This document shows, piece after piece, positions 34,895-43,142 of a stretch of DNA of 56,841 nucleotides (the first letter of the stretch is position 1; each line of letters begins with the position of its first letter). The notes below the pieces were generated by a model. That model did no database searches and was not told the DNA's origin. It saw nothing but the letters and a program-made list of their open reading frames with translations. The position numbers and the translations under genes were made by a program. The DNA is taken from positions 1 to 56,841 of the forward strand of contig JAJXWA010000015.1 in NCBI GenBank assembly GCA_021781795.1, in the 5' to 3' direction. The stretch comes from Acidobacteriota bacterium. GTDB lineage: Bacteria; Acidobacteriota; Terriglobia; Terriglobales; Acidobacteriaceae.

Positions 34895-36193
34895 ATGCCG
34901 AGATTCTCAAATTCCATCCGCACCGCGCGCATCTGCCGCGCCTCCATCGCGTTGTTTCTTCTCGCTAACCTCGCATTCTCCTCTCGTGCCTCTTACGCCG
35001 CACGCGTCTGCGATGCTCGCGCCTTTGGCGCCAAAGGCGATGGCACCACCAAAGACACGCGCGCCCTTCAGAGCGCCATCGACTTCTGCGCAGCCAAGGG
35101 CGGTGGCACAGTGCTGCTGGACCACGGCACCTTTCTCACCGGCCCGCTCGTGCTCAAGAGCCGCATCACGCTCGACGTGCAAGCGGGCGCGACCATTCTC
35201 GGCAGCCAGGACAAGAGCGATTACCCTCGCACAGAAGAACTGCGCGAGCCCGCCGTGCAGCCGCTGCTCTCCGCATCCAACGCCGACGGCATCACCCTCC
35301 GCGGCGGCGGTATCATCGACGGCGCAGGCCAGCCCTGGTGGGCCGACGTCTACAGCCATCGTCACCTGCCCGACTTCAGCCCCGCCCTGCGCCCTCGCCT
35401 CATCCTCTTCGATCACTGCCGCCACATCCGCATCGAAGGCCTCTCCGTGCAGAACTCGCCGTCGTGGCAAATCGTTCTCTACAACACGAGCGACGTCGTC
35501 ATCCGCAACGGCAAGGTGCTCGCTCCCGCGCGCTCGCCCAACACCGACGGCATCGATCCCTTCTCGTCGCACCACGTGCGCATCGAGCACATGACCATCG
35601 ACGTCGGCGACGACAACGTCGCCATCAAATCCGGTCAGCCCGGCTCACCCGGCCCCGACGAGCCCAGCACCGACATCACCATCCGCGACTGCACCTTCCT
35701 GCACGGCCACGGCCTTTCCATCGGCAGTGAGATCGCAGGCGGAGTGCAGAACGTACGCGCCTCCCGCATCACCTTCAACGGCACCGCGAACGGCGTCCGC
35801 ATCAAATCCGGCCGCGACCGCGGCGGCGACATTGGCCACTTCACCTTCCGCGATCTCACCATGGATCACGTCGGCACTCCAATCATCGTGACCTCCTACT
35901 ACGGTCAGCGTCGCGGCACACCCGACGCCCCGGAGCCCGTCACGCGCCTCACGCCGCACTTCCACGACATGCGCATCGCGCATCTCACCGCCACCGATGC
36001 AAAGCAGGCCGGTGTCATCGAAGGCCTGCCGGAGAGCCCCATTTCCACCATCACGCTCACTGATGTGAACATCAATGCGCAGCGCGGCCTGACCGTCCGC
36101 TACGCCACCGTCCGCACGCGTAACCTGCAAATCACCGCGGCCGACGGCAAACCCATCGTCCCGCTCAACGCCGCGACGATCATCACCCACTAG
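34895..36193 (+). CDS. Secreted GH28 polygalacturonase
   Basis: A 432-residue protein with a signal peptide (RASIALFLLANLAFSSRASY) and a right-handed beta-helix of GH28. All four family motifs are intact: NTDGIDPFSS (about residue 216), GDDNVAIKSG (about 238), GHGLSIGSE (about 271) and RIKSGRDRGG (about 302), giving the three catalytic aspartates and the substrate-binding RIK. It hydrolyses alpha-1,4-galacturonan, most likely as an exo enzyme on unsubstituted or trimmed ends. The ATG at 34895 follows AAAAGG; a long open frame upstream is only the antisense of the esterase. It is 23 bases ahead of the methylesterase fusion. Confidence 0.9.
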   Translation: MPRFSNSIRTARICRASIALFLLANLAFSSRASYAARVCDARAFGAKGDGTTKDTRALQSAIDFCAAKGGGTVLLDHGTFLTGPLVLKSRITLDVQAGATILGSQDKSDYPRTEELREPAVQPLLSASNADGITLRGGGIIDGAGQPWWADVYSHRHLPDFSPALRPRLILFDHCRHIRIEGLSVQNSPSWQIVLYNTSDVVIRNGKVLAPARSPNTDGIDPFSSHHVRIEHMTIDVGDDNVAIKSGQPGSPGPDEPSTDITIRDCTFLHGHGLSIGSEIAGGVQNVRASRITFNGTANGVRIKSGRDRGGDIGHFTFRDLTMDHVGTPIIVTSYYGQRRGTPDAPEPVTRLTPHFHDMRIAHLTATDAKQAGVIEGLPESPISTITLTDVNINAQRGLTVRYATVRTRNLQITAADGKPIVPLNAATIITH

Positions 36194-36216
36194 CCACACC
36201 GCGCAAGGAGCCTCGC

Positions 36217-38433
36217 ATGATTTCGGCACGCTTCCATCCTCGCTCCATGCTCCGCGGCGCACTTTCTTGCGCTGCCCTCGCCGCCCTCGCGTGCATGTTC
36301 GCCACCGTCCACGCAGAGCCCGCCTCCACGCCGATCCAGATCCACGCTTGCGCAGTGCTCAAAGCGGAGATGACTGACGCCACCGCAACGCGCCTCACCA
36401 GTCCGCAGCAGATAGACACCGCCCGCATCCAGGCCGCGCTCTCGCGCTGTCTTCCCGGCCAGTCCGTTGTTCTTGAGGCCAGCGGCCCGCAGGATGCCTT
36501 CCTCGCCGCACCGCTCATCCTTCCCCGCGGCGTCACGCTCTTCCTCGACCACGGTGTCACGCTCTACGCCTCGCACAATCCGCGCGACTACGACCTAGCC
36601 CCGCACAGTTGCGGCGAGCCTTCGCAACCCCCCGCCCATGCGGATGACCGATCGGACGAGCAGCCCGACTGCAAGCCATTCCTCTTCTCCTATCAGGCTG
36701 CATACAGCGGCGTCCTCGGCCCCGGCGCCATCGACGGCCAGGGCGGCCGCGCCCCGCAAGCCTCCTCCTCATGGTGGGAGCGCCTCGAATATGCAGCGTC
36801 GCACCACGCCCACATCGAAGTCCCCGCGCTCATCTCCTCCTATGAATCGCAGAACTTCATCGTGCGCGGCATTCATCTTCGCAACGCCCCCGGCGCCTCG
36901 CTCGCTATCTATAAGACCATCGGACTCACGCTTGAAAATGTCTCCATCGACGCTCCCGCCGCAAATGCCGCATCGCCCGGCCTGCTGCTCAGCAACTCGC
37001 CCGGCGCGCACGTCAGCGGCCTCTCCACACACATCGCAGGCGCGGCCATCGACCTGCGCGCCAGCATCCTCGGCGCCACCTCGCACGTCGTCATCACGAA
37101 CCTCCATGTCACCGGCGGCACAGGCCTCTCCCTCGGCGACGACGTCTACGGCAACACCAGCGAAATTCAGCTCCAACGCGCCACCATCACCGACGCAGCC
37201 CGCGGATTCCTCTTCAACCTCCGCGGCCAGAAGGGCGGCCACCTCCACGACGTCCACTTGCAGGATGTCTGTCTCTCGGGCGTCGCCGCCCCGCTCGCTG
37301 TTCTGCAGCAGGAAGGCCCGCCTGTTTCGCACCTGCCCGATTCCGCAACTGTCCAGATGGACGACGTCTTCGTCGCCGGCGAGGGCCCTCTCCAGCCGCA
37401 GGGCCTTCAGCCGGACAACTCAGCCACCTGCGTTCCATCAAGCGAAGCCCCGCAGCGGCATCTGCAATGGGCCCTCGATCGCAGCCATCTTCCCCACCCC
37501 GGCACGCGCACGCAACTCACCGTCGCCGCCGATGGCACCGCCGCCTTCCACAGCATCGCCGAGGCCGTCGACGCACTACCCGACACGGGTGGCTCCATCG
37601 CTGTTCAGCCCGGCACTTATCGCGAGGTCGTCACCATCCGTAAGCCGCACGTCCACATCGACGGCGTCGATCCTGACCCCTCGAAGACCGTCCTCGTCTT
37701 CAACAACACCGGACCAAAATCCGCCGGCACCTTCAACAGCGCCACCGTCTTCGTCGAAGCGGACAACGTCTCCATGGACAATCTCACCATCGCCAACGAC
37801 GCGGGCACCGGCAAAGGCCAGGCTGTCGCCCTCGCCGTCACAGCAGACCGCGCCGCGTTCCATCAAGTCCGCCTGCTCGGCGCGCAGGACACCCTCTTCG
37901 CCGCGGCCCGCTACTGCTATGGCGACTACGGCCCCTGCGTCCCCACGCGCCAGTACTTCGCCGACTCCTATATCGAAGGCAACGTCGATTTCATCTTCGG
38001 CGACAGCCAAGCCGTCTTTGACCGCTGCACCCTCCACGGCATCCCAGGCCGCGAGGTCATGTACACCGCGCAGGGCCAGCACTACGCCGCGCAGCAGAGC
38101 GGCTACGTCTTCGACCACTGCACGCTCACCGCCGACCCCAGCGACACTCGCATCACCCTCGGCCGACCCTGGCGCCCGCACGCCACCGTCGTCTATCTCA
38201 ACACCCGCATCGACGCGCCCGTCCTCCCCGCCGGCTGGACCGAGTGGCCACGCTTCGGCCAGCCCAGTCTGCCCACCGCCTTCTTCGCCGAGTTCCACTC
38301 CACGGGTCCCGGCGCCAGCACATCCACGCGCGAACCGTTCTCGCACCAACTCACACACGCCCAAGCCGAACGCTGGAACCCCGCGCGTTTCCTCGCCGGG
38401 CACGACGGCTGGGACCCCTTTCCACCACACTGA
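36217..38433 (+). CDS. Fusion of a degenerate GH28-like domain and a pectin methylesterase
   Basis: A 738-residue secreted protein (signal LSCAALAALACMFATVHA). Residues about 40-400 form a GH28-like beta-helix, but none of the GH28 motifs survives: the NTDG position reads ASPGLLL, the DD position GAAIDLR, the GHG position GTGLSLG and the RIK position FNLRGQK. Residues about 430-735 are a CE8 pectin methylesterase with its key residues in place: QAVAL (near 536), QDTLF (near 557), NVDFIFG (near 588) and LGRPWR (near 648). It would remove methyl esters from homogalacturonan, preparing it for the GH28 enzyme encoded 23 bases upstream. The start follows AAGGAG. Confidence 0.86.
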   Translation: MISARFHPRSMLRGALSCAALAALACMFATVHAEPASTPIQIHACAVLKAEMTDATATRLTSPQQIDTARIQAALSRCLPGQSVVLEASGPQDAFLAAPLILPRGVTLFLDHGVTLYASHNPRDYDLAPHSCGEPSQPPAHADDRSDEQPDCKPFLFSYQAAYSGVLGPGAIDGQGGRAPQASSSWWERLEYAASHHAHIEVPALISSYESQNFIVRGIHLRNAPGASLAIYKTIGLTLENVSIDAPAANAASPGLLLSNSPGAHVSGLSTHIAGAAIDLRASILGATSHVVITNLHVTGGTGLSLGDDVYGNTSEIQLQRATITDAARGFLFNLRGQKGGHLHDVHLQDVCLSGVAAPLAVLQQEGPPVSHLPDSATVQMDDVFVAGEGPLQPQGLQPDNSATCVPSSEAPQRHLQWALDRSHLPHPGTRTQLTVAADGTAAFHSIAEAVDALPDTGGSIAVQPGTYREVVTIRKPHVHIDGVDPDPSKTVLVFNNTGPKSAGTFNSATVFVEADNVSMDNLTIANDAGTGKGQAVALAVTADRAAFHQVRLLGAQDTLFAAARYCYGDYGPCVPTRQYFADSYIEGNVDFIFGDSQAVFDRCTLHGIPGREVMYTAQGQHYAAQQSGYVFDHCTLTADPSDTRITLGRPWRPHATVVYLNTRIDAPVLPAGWTEWPRFGQPSLPTAFFAEFHSTGPGASTSTREPFSHQLTHAQAERWNPARFLAGHDGWDPFPPH

Positions 38434-38711
38434 ACAATACTGACTTGCACGCCCCCGCCCCGGCCTTCTCCTGTGCGTGGCGGAATATTGTCCAGGCGGA
38501 ATCCGGAATGGCTGCACGCCAGCACGGCCCCCTCGCATCCAATGTGCAAGAGACAGACTCGCATAGGATAGGGACTTCGGCTGTTCACATCTGCCTTCCT
38601 GTCAGGCTGTCCAGACTCAATCAGTTCCGCAGATCGGAATCAATGCCTTTGCGGCTGAAATCGCAATCCGAAAGTAAATGTATACTCTCGAAAATAAACA
38701 GAGCCCCGCTC
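38434..38711. promoter_or_regulatory. Upstream region of the acid-sugar operon
   Basis: This 278-base gap precedes the six-gene operon that starts with the DtnK-like kinase. Its last 60 bases are markedly AT-richer than the rest of the window and contain TATACT at 38682-38687, a possible -10 placed 24 bases before the start codon. No -35 at good spacing was found. No gene is seen in the gap. Confidence 0.4.
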
Positions 38712-39818
38712 ATGCAAACCTCCACCGCTCGCGCAGACAACAAAACGCACCCCGAGGCAGCTCGCCTTGCATCGCAAATCCGCATCCTCGCCGACGACCT
38801 CACCGGCGCCTGTGATGCCGCCGCGCCCTTCCTTCGAACAGTCCGCGCAGTCCGCGTCTGGCTCGGACCTTCCATGCGCTTTGCCGCGCCCGAGTCCGTC
38901 CAGGCCATCCACACCGCTTCGCGCAACCTGGCCCCGCAGCACGCCGCGTCCGCGGTAGCGGAGGCCGCTGGCAGGATGGCCCACGCACCAGACACGTTTA
39001 TCTTCAAGAAAGTCGACTCCACCCTCCGCGGTCCCATTGCCGCCGAACTCCTCGCGCTCCAGCTGGCGCTCGATGGGCGCGCCATTCTCTTCGCCCCGGC
39101 TTTCCCCGCCGCTGGCCGCATCGTTCGCAACGGGGTGCTCGAAGTCCATGACCCCGCTGGCCAGCTCGAACTACGCAGCGTCCGCGAGATCTTTCCCGCC
39201 GGGCTGCACTCCAGGATCGCTCTCGTCTCCAACGCGGCCAGCCTCACCGCCGCCTTCACATCCGGCAAGTCTCTGCTCCTTTGCGATGCTGCCACGCAGC
39301 AGGATCTCGACGCCCTTGCACGCGCCGCGCAATCCCTGCCCGGTCTGCTCGTCGCCGGTTCTGCCGGCCTGGCCACCGCCCTCGCGAACCTCGACGGCCT
39401 GGCCATCTCCGATGCTCCCTTGCCGCATGCCACACGGGCTCTGCTCATCGCCGGAACCACGCACCTCGTCACCCAACAGCAGCTTGATCAGCTCGCCGCC
39501 GCAACCGCTCCTTCTCCGGTCCAGACACGTCTGCTCCGCATAGAGCCCGCACCCGGCGCCGAACTCCAGATCCGCGAGATATTCACGCAACAACTTCCGG
39601 ATGCCGTCATCCTCACCGGCGGCGACACCGCCCAGCTAGCCGCCACCGCGCTCGGCGCGCACTCCATCCTGCTTGGCGGCGAGTTCGCTCCAGGCGTTCC
39701 CTGGGGCATTGCGCAGGGCGGCCTGCTCGAAGGCCGCATCGTCATCACGAAATCCGGCGGATTCGGCACACCCCATCTCCTCTGCGACATACTCAATGCA
39801 CTGGGGAGAACTGGATGA
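38712..39818 (+). CDS. dtnK: DUF1537 four-carbon acid sugar kinase, DtnK subgroup
   Basis: A 368-residue kinase with the N-terminal motif RILADDLTGACDAAAPFL, the FKKVDSTLRGPIAAEL block that marks the DtnK branch, and the C-terminal nucleotide site (PDAVILTGGDTAQLAATAL; ITKSGGFGTPHLL). It is shorter than the first DUF1537 kinase of the window and clearly a different subgroup. The downstream gene, overlapping by ATGA, is PdxA2-like; in characterised systems DtnK phosphorylates D-threonate and PdxA2 then makes dihydroxyacetone phosphate and CO2. The ATG at 38712 was chosen because the upstream frame only runs into the methylesterase gene. The substrate could also be another four-carbon aldonate. 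Confidence 0.8.
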   Translation: MQTSTARADNKTHPEAARLASQIRILADDLTGACDAAAPFLRTVRAVRVWLGPSMRFAAPESVQAIHTASRNLAPQHAASAVAEAAGRMAHAPDTFIFKKVDSTLRGPIAAELLALQLALDGRAILFAPAFPAAGRIVRNGVLEVHDPAGQLELRSVREIFPAGLHSRIALVSNAASLTAAFTSGKSLLLCDAATQQDLDALARAAQSLPGLLVAGSAGLATALANLDGLAISDAPLPHATRALLIAGTTHLVTQQQLDQLAAATAPSPVQTRLLRIEPAPGAELQIREIFTQQLPDAVILTGGDTAQLAATALGAHSILLGGEFAPGVPWGIAQGGLLEGRIVITKSGGFGTPHLLCDILNALGRTG

Positions 39819-40792
39819 GCACCCTTCCTCGCATAGCCATCAGCATCGGAGACCCTGCCGGCGTCGGCGCAGAAATCACGCTCAAGGCCCTCGGCGATCC
39901 CGCCATCGCGGGCCTCGCGCACTGGCTTCTCATCGGCGACGAAGCCGCGCTCGCGCCCGCCGCCCGCCTCGCCAACATTCCACTCACCTCGCTGCCCTGT
40001 GAGTTTGTTCCTGCCAATGCTCTGCCGCGCGACCACACTCTCGCCTTCGGCCAGCTCCGCGCCGAGTACGGCCTCGCCGCCATCGAGTACGTCCGCCGTA
40101 CCGTCGAGCTCTGTCAGCAGGGTCAAGCGGAAGCCATGGTCACAGCGCCGCTCAATAAAGAAGCCGTCACGCTCTCCGGCCGCAGCTTCACCGGCCACAC
40201 CGAATACATCGCCGCGCTCACCGGCGCCACAGAGTCGCGCATGTTGCTCGTCTCGGACAAGCTCGCCACCGTCCACGTCTCCACCCACATCGCGCTCGAG
40301 CAGGCTTGCCGTCTCAACACACCGCGCATCCTGCGCACCATCCAGCTCGGCGACGAAGCCCTGCGCCTCATGCGTCAGACTCCCCCGCGCATCGCCGTTT
40401 GCGGCCTCAATCCCCACGCCGGCGAGCACGGCCTCTTCGGCACGCAGGACGCGGAGTTCATCGCACCCGCCATCGCGCAGGCGCGCGCCCTTGGCATCGA
40501 CTGCTCCGGCCCGCACTCGCCCGACACCATTTTCGTCCGCGCCCTGCGCGGCGAGTTCGACCTCATCGTCGCCATGTATCACGACCAGGGCCACATCCCC
40601 ATGAAGCTCATCGATTTTGAGGCCACGGTCAACGTCTCGCTCGGAATCCCAATCCTGCGCACATCGGTCGATCACGGGACTGCCTTCGACATCGCCGGCC
40701 AGAACCGCGCCGACGCCGCCAATATGAAAGCCGCCATGCGCCTCGCCGCGCGGATGGCCGCCGGCAAGCTCGCCGCGCAGGGAAAGGCCTGA
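39815..40792 (+). CDS. pdxA2: PdxA2-like 4-phospho-D-threonate dehydrogenase
   Basis: A 325-residue member of the PdxA family, with ISIGDPAGVGAEITLKAL at the N-terminus, TAPLNKEAVTLSG, the metal-binding histidines in FTGHTEYIA and VHVSTHIAL, and MYHDQGHIPMKLIDF near the C-terminus. PdxA proteins oxidatively decarboxylate 4-phosphohydroxy acids with NAD. The kinase immediately upstream shows that it is the PdxA2 type acting on 4-phospho-D-threonate (or -erythronate), not the vitamin B6 enzyme. The product would be dihydroxyacetone phosphate. The next gene begins 2 bases after its stop. Confidence 0.83.
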   Translation: MSTLPRIAISIGDPAGVGAEITLKALGDPAIAGLAHWLLIGDEAALAPAARLANIPLTSLPCEFVPANALPRDHTLAFGQLRAEYGLAAIEYVRRTVELCQQGQAEAMVTAPLNKEAVTLSGRSFTGHTEYIAALTGATESRMLLVSDKLATVHVSTHIALEQACRLNTPRILRTIQLGDEALRLMRQTPPRIAVCGLNPHAGEHGLFGTQDAEFIAPAIAQARALGIDCSGPHSPDTIFVRALRGEFDLIVAMYHDQGHIPMKLIDFEATVNVSLGIPILRTSVDHGTAFDIAGQNRADAANMKAAMRLAARMAAGKLAAQGKA

Positions 40793-40794
40793 CG

Positions 40795-42351
40795 ATGCCT
40801 CGCGTGGATCTCGTCGTGGTCGCCGCCTACATGCTCCTGCTGTTGAGCGTGGGCGTCCGCTTCCGCCGCGGGCAAACCACCACCGGCTCCTACTTCGTCG
40901 CCAACCGCTCCATCCCCGGATGGGCCGCCGGCATCTCCCTGCTCGCCACCATCATCACCAGCGTCACCTTCATCGCCTTTCCTGGCGCGGCCTACGCAGG
41001 CAACTGGAACCTGCTCGTCCCTGGCATCGTGCTGCTGGTCGTCCTCGCCGCCATCGGCCCCTTCATCGTTCCGTTTTTCCGCCACGTCGTTTCCATGTCG
41101 GCTTACGAATACTTCGAGCAGCGCTTTGGGCCTGGCGTGCGCATGTACGCCTCGTTCGCCTTTGCAGCGGGACACTTCGCCAAGATGGGCTTCGTCTTCT
41201 ATCTGCTCGCCCTGTCGCTCGCCGGCATCACCGGCCTGTCCGTCGCTCCGCTCCTCATCGCGCTCGGCGTCGTGGCCATCGCCTACACCTTCATCGGCGG
41301 TCTGCGCGCCGTCATCTGGACCGACGTCGTGCAGGGCTTTCTTCTCTGGACCGGCATCGCCGTCACGCTCGCCGCTCTGCTCCTCTCGTCGCATGTGCAC
41401 GCTGCCGACCTGCTGCAGCGCATCGCGGCCTATCACAAGACAAGCCTCGGCAGCTTCCGCTTCAACCTCGCCCAGCCCACCGTCTGGACGCTCGCCCTCT
41501 ACGGCTTCTTCTTCTACCTGCAGAAGTACACCGCCGACCAGACCGTCGTGCAGCGCTACCTCGCCGCGCGCACCGATCGCGAAGCGCTCCGCGGCGCTGT
41601 GCTCGGCGGCGTGCTCTGCCTGCCCGTCTGGACCGCCTTCATGCTGATCGGCTCGCTGCTCTGGGCCTTCTATGCGCTCAGCGGCATCGCGCTTCCCGCC
41701 TCCATCGCACGCGCTGATCAGGTCTTTCCCTGGTTCATCGTCACCGAGCTTCCCGCCGGCGCAGGCGGCCTCATCCTCGCCGCGCTCTGCGGCGCGGCCA
41801 TGTCCATGCTCGCGTCCGATCTCAACTGCCTCGCGCTCGTGCTCGTCGAAGACTTCTACGGTCACTTCTTCCCGCGCCACACCGACGCGCAGCGCCTGCG
41901 CTTTGGCAAAGCCGCCGTCGTGCTTTGCGGCCTGCTCGCCATCACCGTCGCGCTCGCACTGACCCACACCCACGCCCTCGCGCTCGCGCTCTACTACACC
42001 GCCACCGCCATCGTCGCCGGCGGCCTCGCCGGACTCTTTCTGCTCGCCTTCCTCGCGCCGCGCGCCGGCGTCCACGCCGCCATCGCGGGCATCGCAGCCA
42101 ATCTCGTCTTTACTGCTTACGCATCCTCGACGCTCAACGGAGGCAAGCTTCTCAACCTCGGCCGCTACAACTACCCCTGGCACGAGTACACCATCGGTGC
42201 CATCGGCAACCTGCTTCTGCTCGCCGTCGGCCTCGCCGCTGCCGCCATCTTTCCCGCGCGCAAGGTCGCATCCGCGCACACGCTTTGGAACTGGCTCCTG
42301 CACCGCAGGCAGTCCCACTTATCCGCAATCCACCTGGGAGAAACTCCATGA
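40795..42351 (+). CDS. SSS-family sodium:solute symporter
   Basis: A 518-residue protein with about thirteen hydrophobic spans and the sodium:solute symporter features: GSYFVANRSIPGWAAGISL near the N-terminus, the region YTFIGGLRAVIWTDVVQGFL, and YTADQTVVQRYLAARTDRE in the middle. Members import sugars, acids or amino acids with sodium. The start lies 2 bases behind pdxA2 and the stop overlaps the aldolase gene, so it belongs to the acid-sugar operon and probably brings in the acid sugar or a uronic acid. Confidence 0.86.
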   Translation: MPRVDLVVVAAYMLLLLSVGVRFRRGQTTTGSYFVANRSIPGWAAGISLLATIITSVTFIAFPGAAYAGNWNLLVPGIVLLVVLAAIGPFIVPFFRHVVSMSAYEYFEQRFGPGVRMYASFAFAAGHFAKMGFVFYLLALSLAGITGLSVAPLLIALGVVAIAYTFIGGLRAVIWTDVVQGFLLWTGIAVTLAALLLSSHVHAADLLQRIAAYHKTSLGSFRFNLAQPTVWTLALYGFFFYLQKYTADQTVVQRYLAARTDREALRGAVLGGVLCLPVWTAFMLIGSLLWAFYALSGIALPASIARADQVFPWFIVTELPAGAGGLILAALCGAAMSMLASDLNCLALVLVEDFYGHFFPRHTDAQRLRFGKAAVVLCGLLAITVALALTHTHALALALYYTATAIVAGGLAGLFLLAFLAPRAGVHAAIAGIAANLVFTAYASSTLNGGKLLNLGRYNYPWHEYTIGAIGNLLLLAVGLAAAAIFPARKVASAHTLWNWLLHRRQSHLSAIHLGETP

Positions 42352-43142
42352 ACCGTCTTCGGCAAGCCGTCGCTGCAAACGGCGGCAAGACCCTGCTGGG
42401 CGCCGCGGTCTACTTTTATGACCCCGTCTTTCTTGAAATCTGCGCGCATCTCGGCTATCAGGCCATCTGGATCGAGATGGAGCACGGCCACATCACCTTT
42501 CCTGAAGCAGCCGACCTCTGCCGCATGGCCGCCGGCTCCGGCATGTTGACCATGATCCGCATCCCCGACGTGCGCCGTGAAAGCGTTCTCAAAGGCGCGG
42601 AGTGCGGCCCAGACATCCTCGATGTCCCCATGATCGAGCAGCCCGAGCAGCTGCGTGACCTCCGCAACTACGCCCGCTTCGCTCCCGAGGGTGGCCGCGG
42701 CGTCTTCTCCGTCTCGCGCGCCGTTTCCTACGGAGTCACCGACGACATCCTCGCCCGCCAGCGCCAGGTCAATGACGACCTCTGCCTGATGGGCCAGATT
42801 GAAACCGAGGCCGCGCTCGCGCGCATCGATGAGCTTGCCGCCGTGCCCGATGTGGACCTCTTCATCGGCCCCGCCGATCTCGCCGCCAGCCTCGGCGTGC
42901 CCAACCAGACTGAGCACCCGCTGGTCAGGCAGGCATCCGAAAAGATTCTGCGCGCCGCGCGCGCCCACAACAAGCTCGTCGCCACCGCCTGCGCCCCCGG
43001 CGATTACGGCTTCTGGCTCGACCGCGGCATCGACCTGCTCTACTGCACCAACGACATCAGCTGCCTCAAGCAAGCCGCCGGCGACACTCTCACCCGCGCC
43101 CGTGAAATCCTCGATCGCGCTCCGGTCGCGGGCAGGCCATGA
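42348..43142 (+). CDS. HpcH/HpaI-type class II aldolase
   Basis: A 264-residue aldolase of the HpcH/HpaI family. The catalytic and metal residues are in IWIEMEHGHITF, GQIETEAALARIDEL and DLFIGPADLAASLG. These enzymes split 2-keto-3-deoxy acids into pyruvate and an aldehyde using a divalent metal; known members act on 2-keto-3-deoxy-L-rhamnonate, glucarate-derived acids and 4-hydroxy-2-oxoheptanedioate. In a rhamnose-rich pectin locus, 2-keto-3-deoxy-L-rhamnonate is an attractive substrate, but this is inference. The ATG at 42348 has GGGAG upstream and overlaps the symporter stop. Confidence 0.82.
   Translation: MNRLRQAVAANGGKTLLGAAVYFYDPVFLEICAHLGYQAIWIEMEHGHITFPEAADLCRMAAGSGMLTMIRIPDVRRESVLKGAECGPDILDVPMIEQPEQLRDLRNYARFAPEGGRGVFSVSRAVSYGVTDDILARQRQVNDDLCLMGQIETEAALARIDELAAVPDVDLFIGPADLAASLGVPNQTEHPLVRQASEKILRAARAHNKLVATACAPGDYGFWLDRGIDLLYCTNDISCLKQAAGDTLTRAREILDRAPVAGRP

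Noticed and set aside
41925..42347. Upstream extension of the aldolase frame inside the symporter gene
   Set aside because: The symporter is clearly coded in another frame there; the aldolase begins at the ATGA overlap with its own ribosome binding site.
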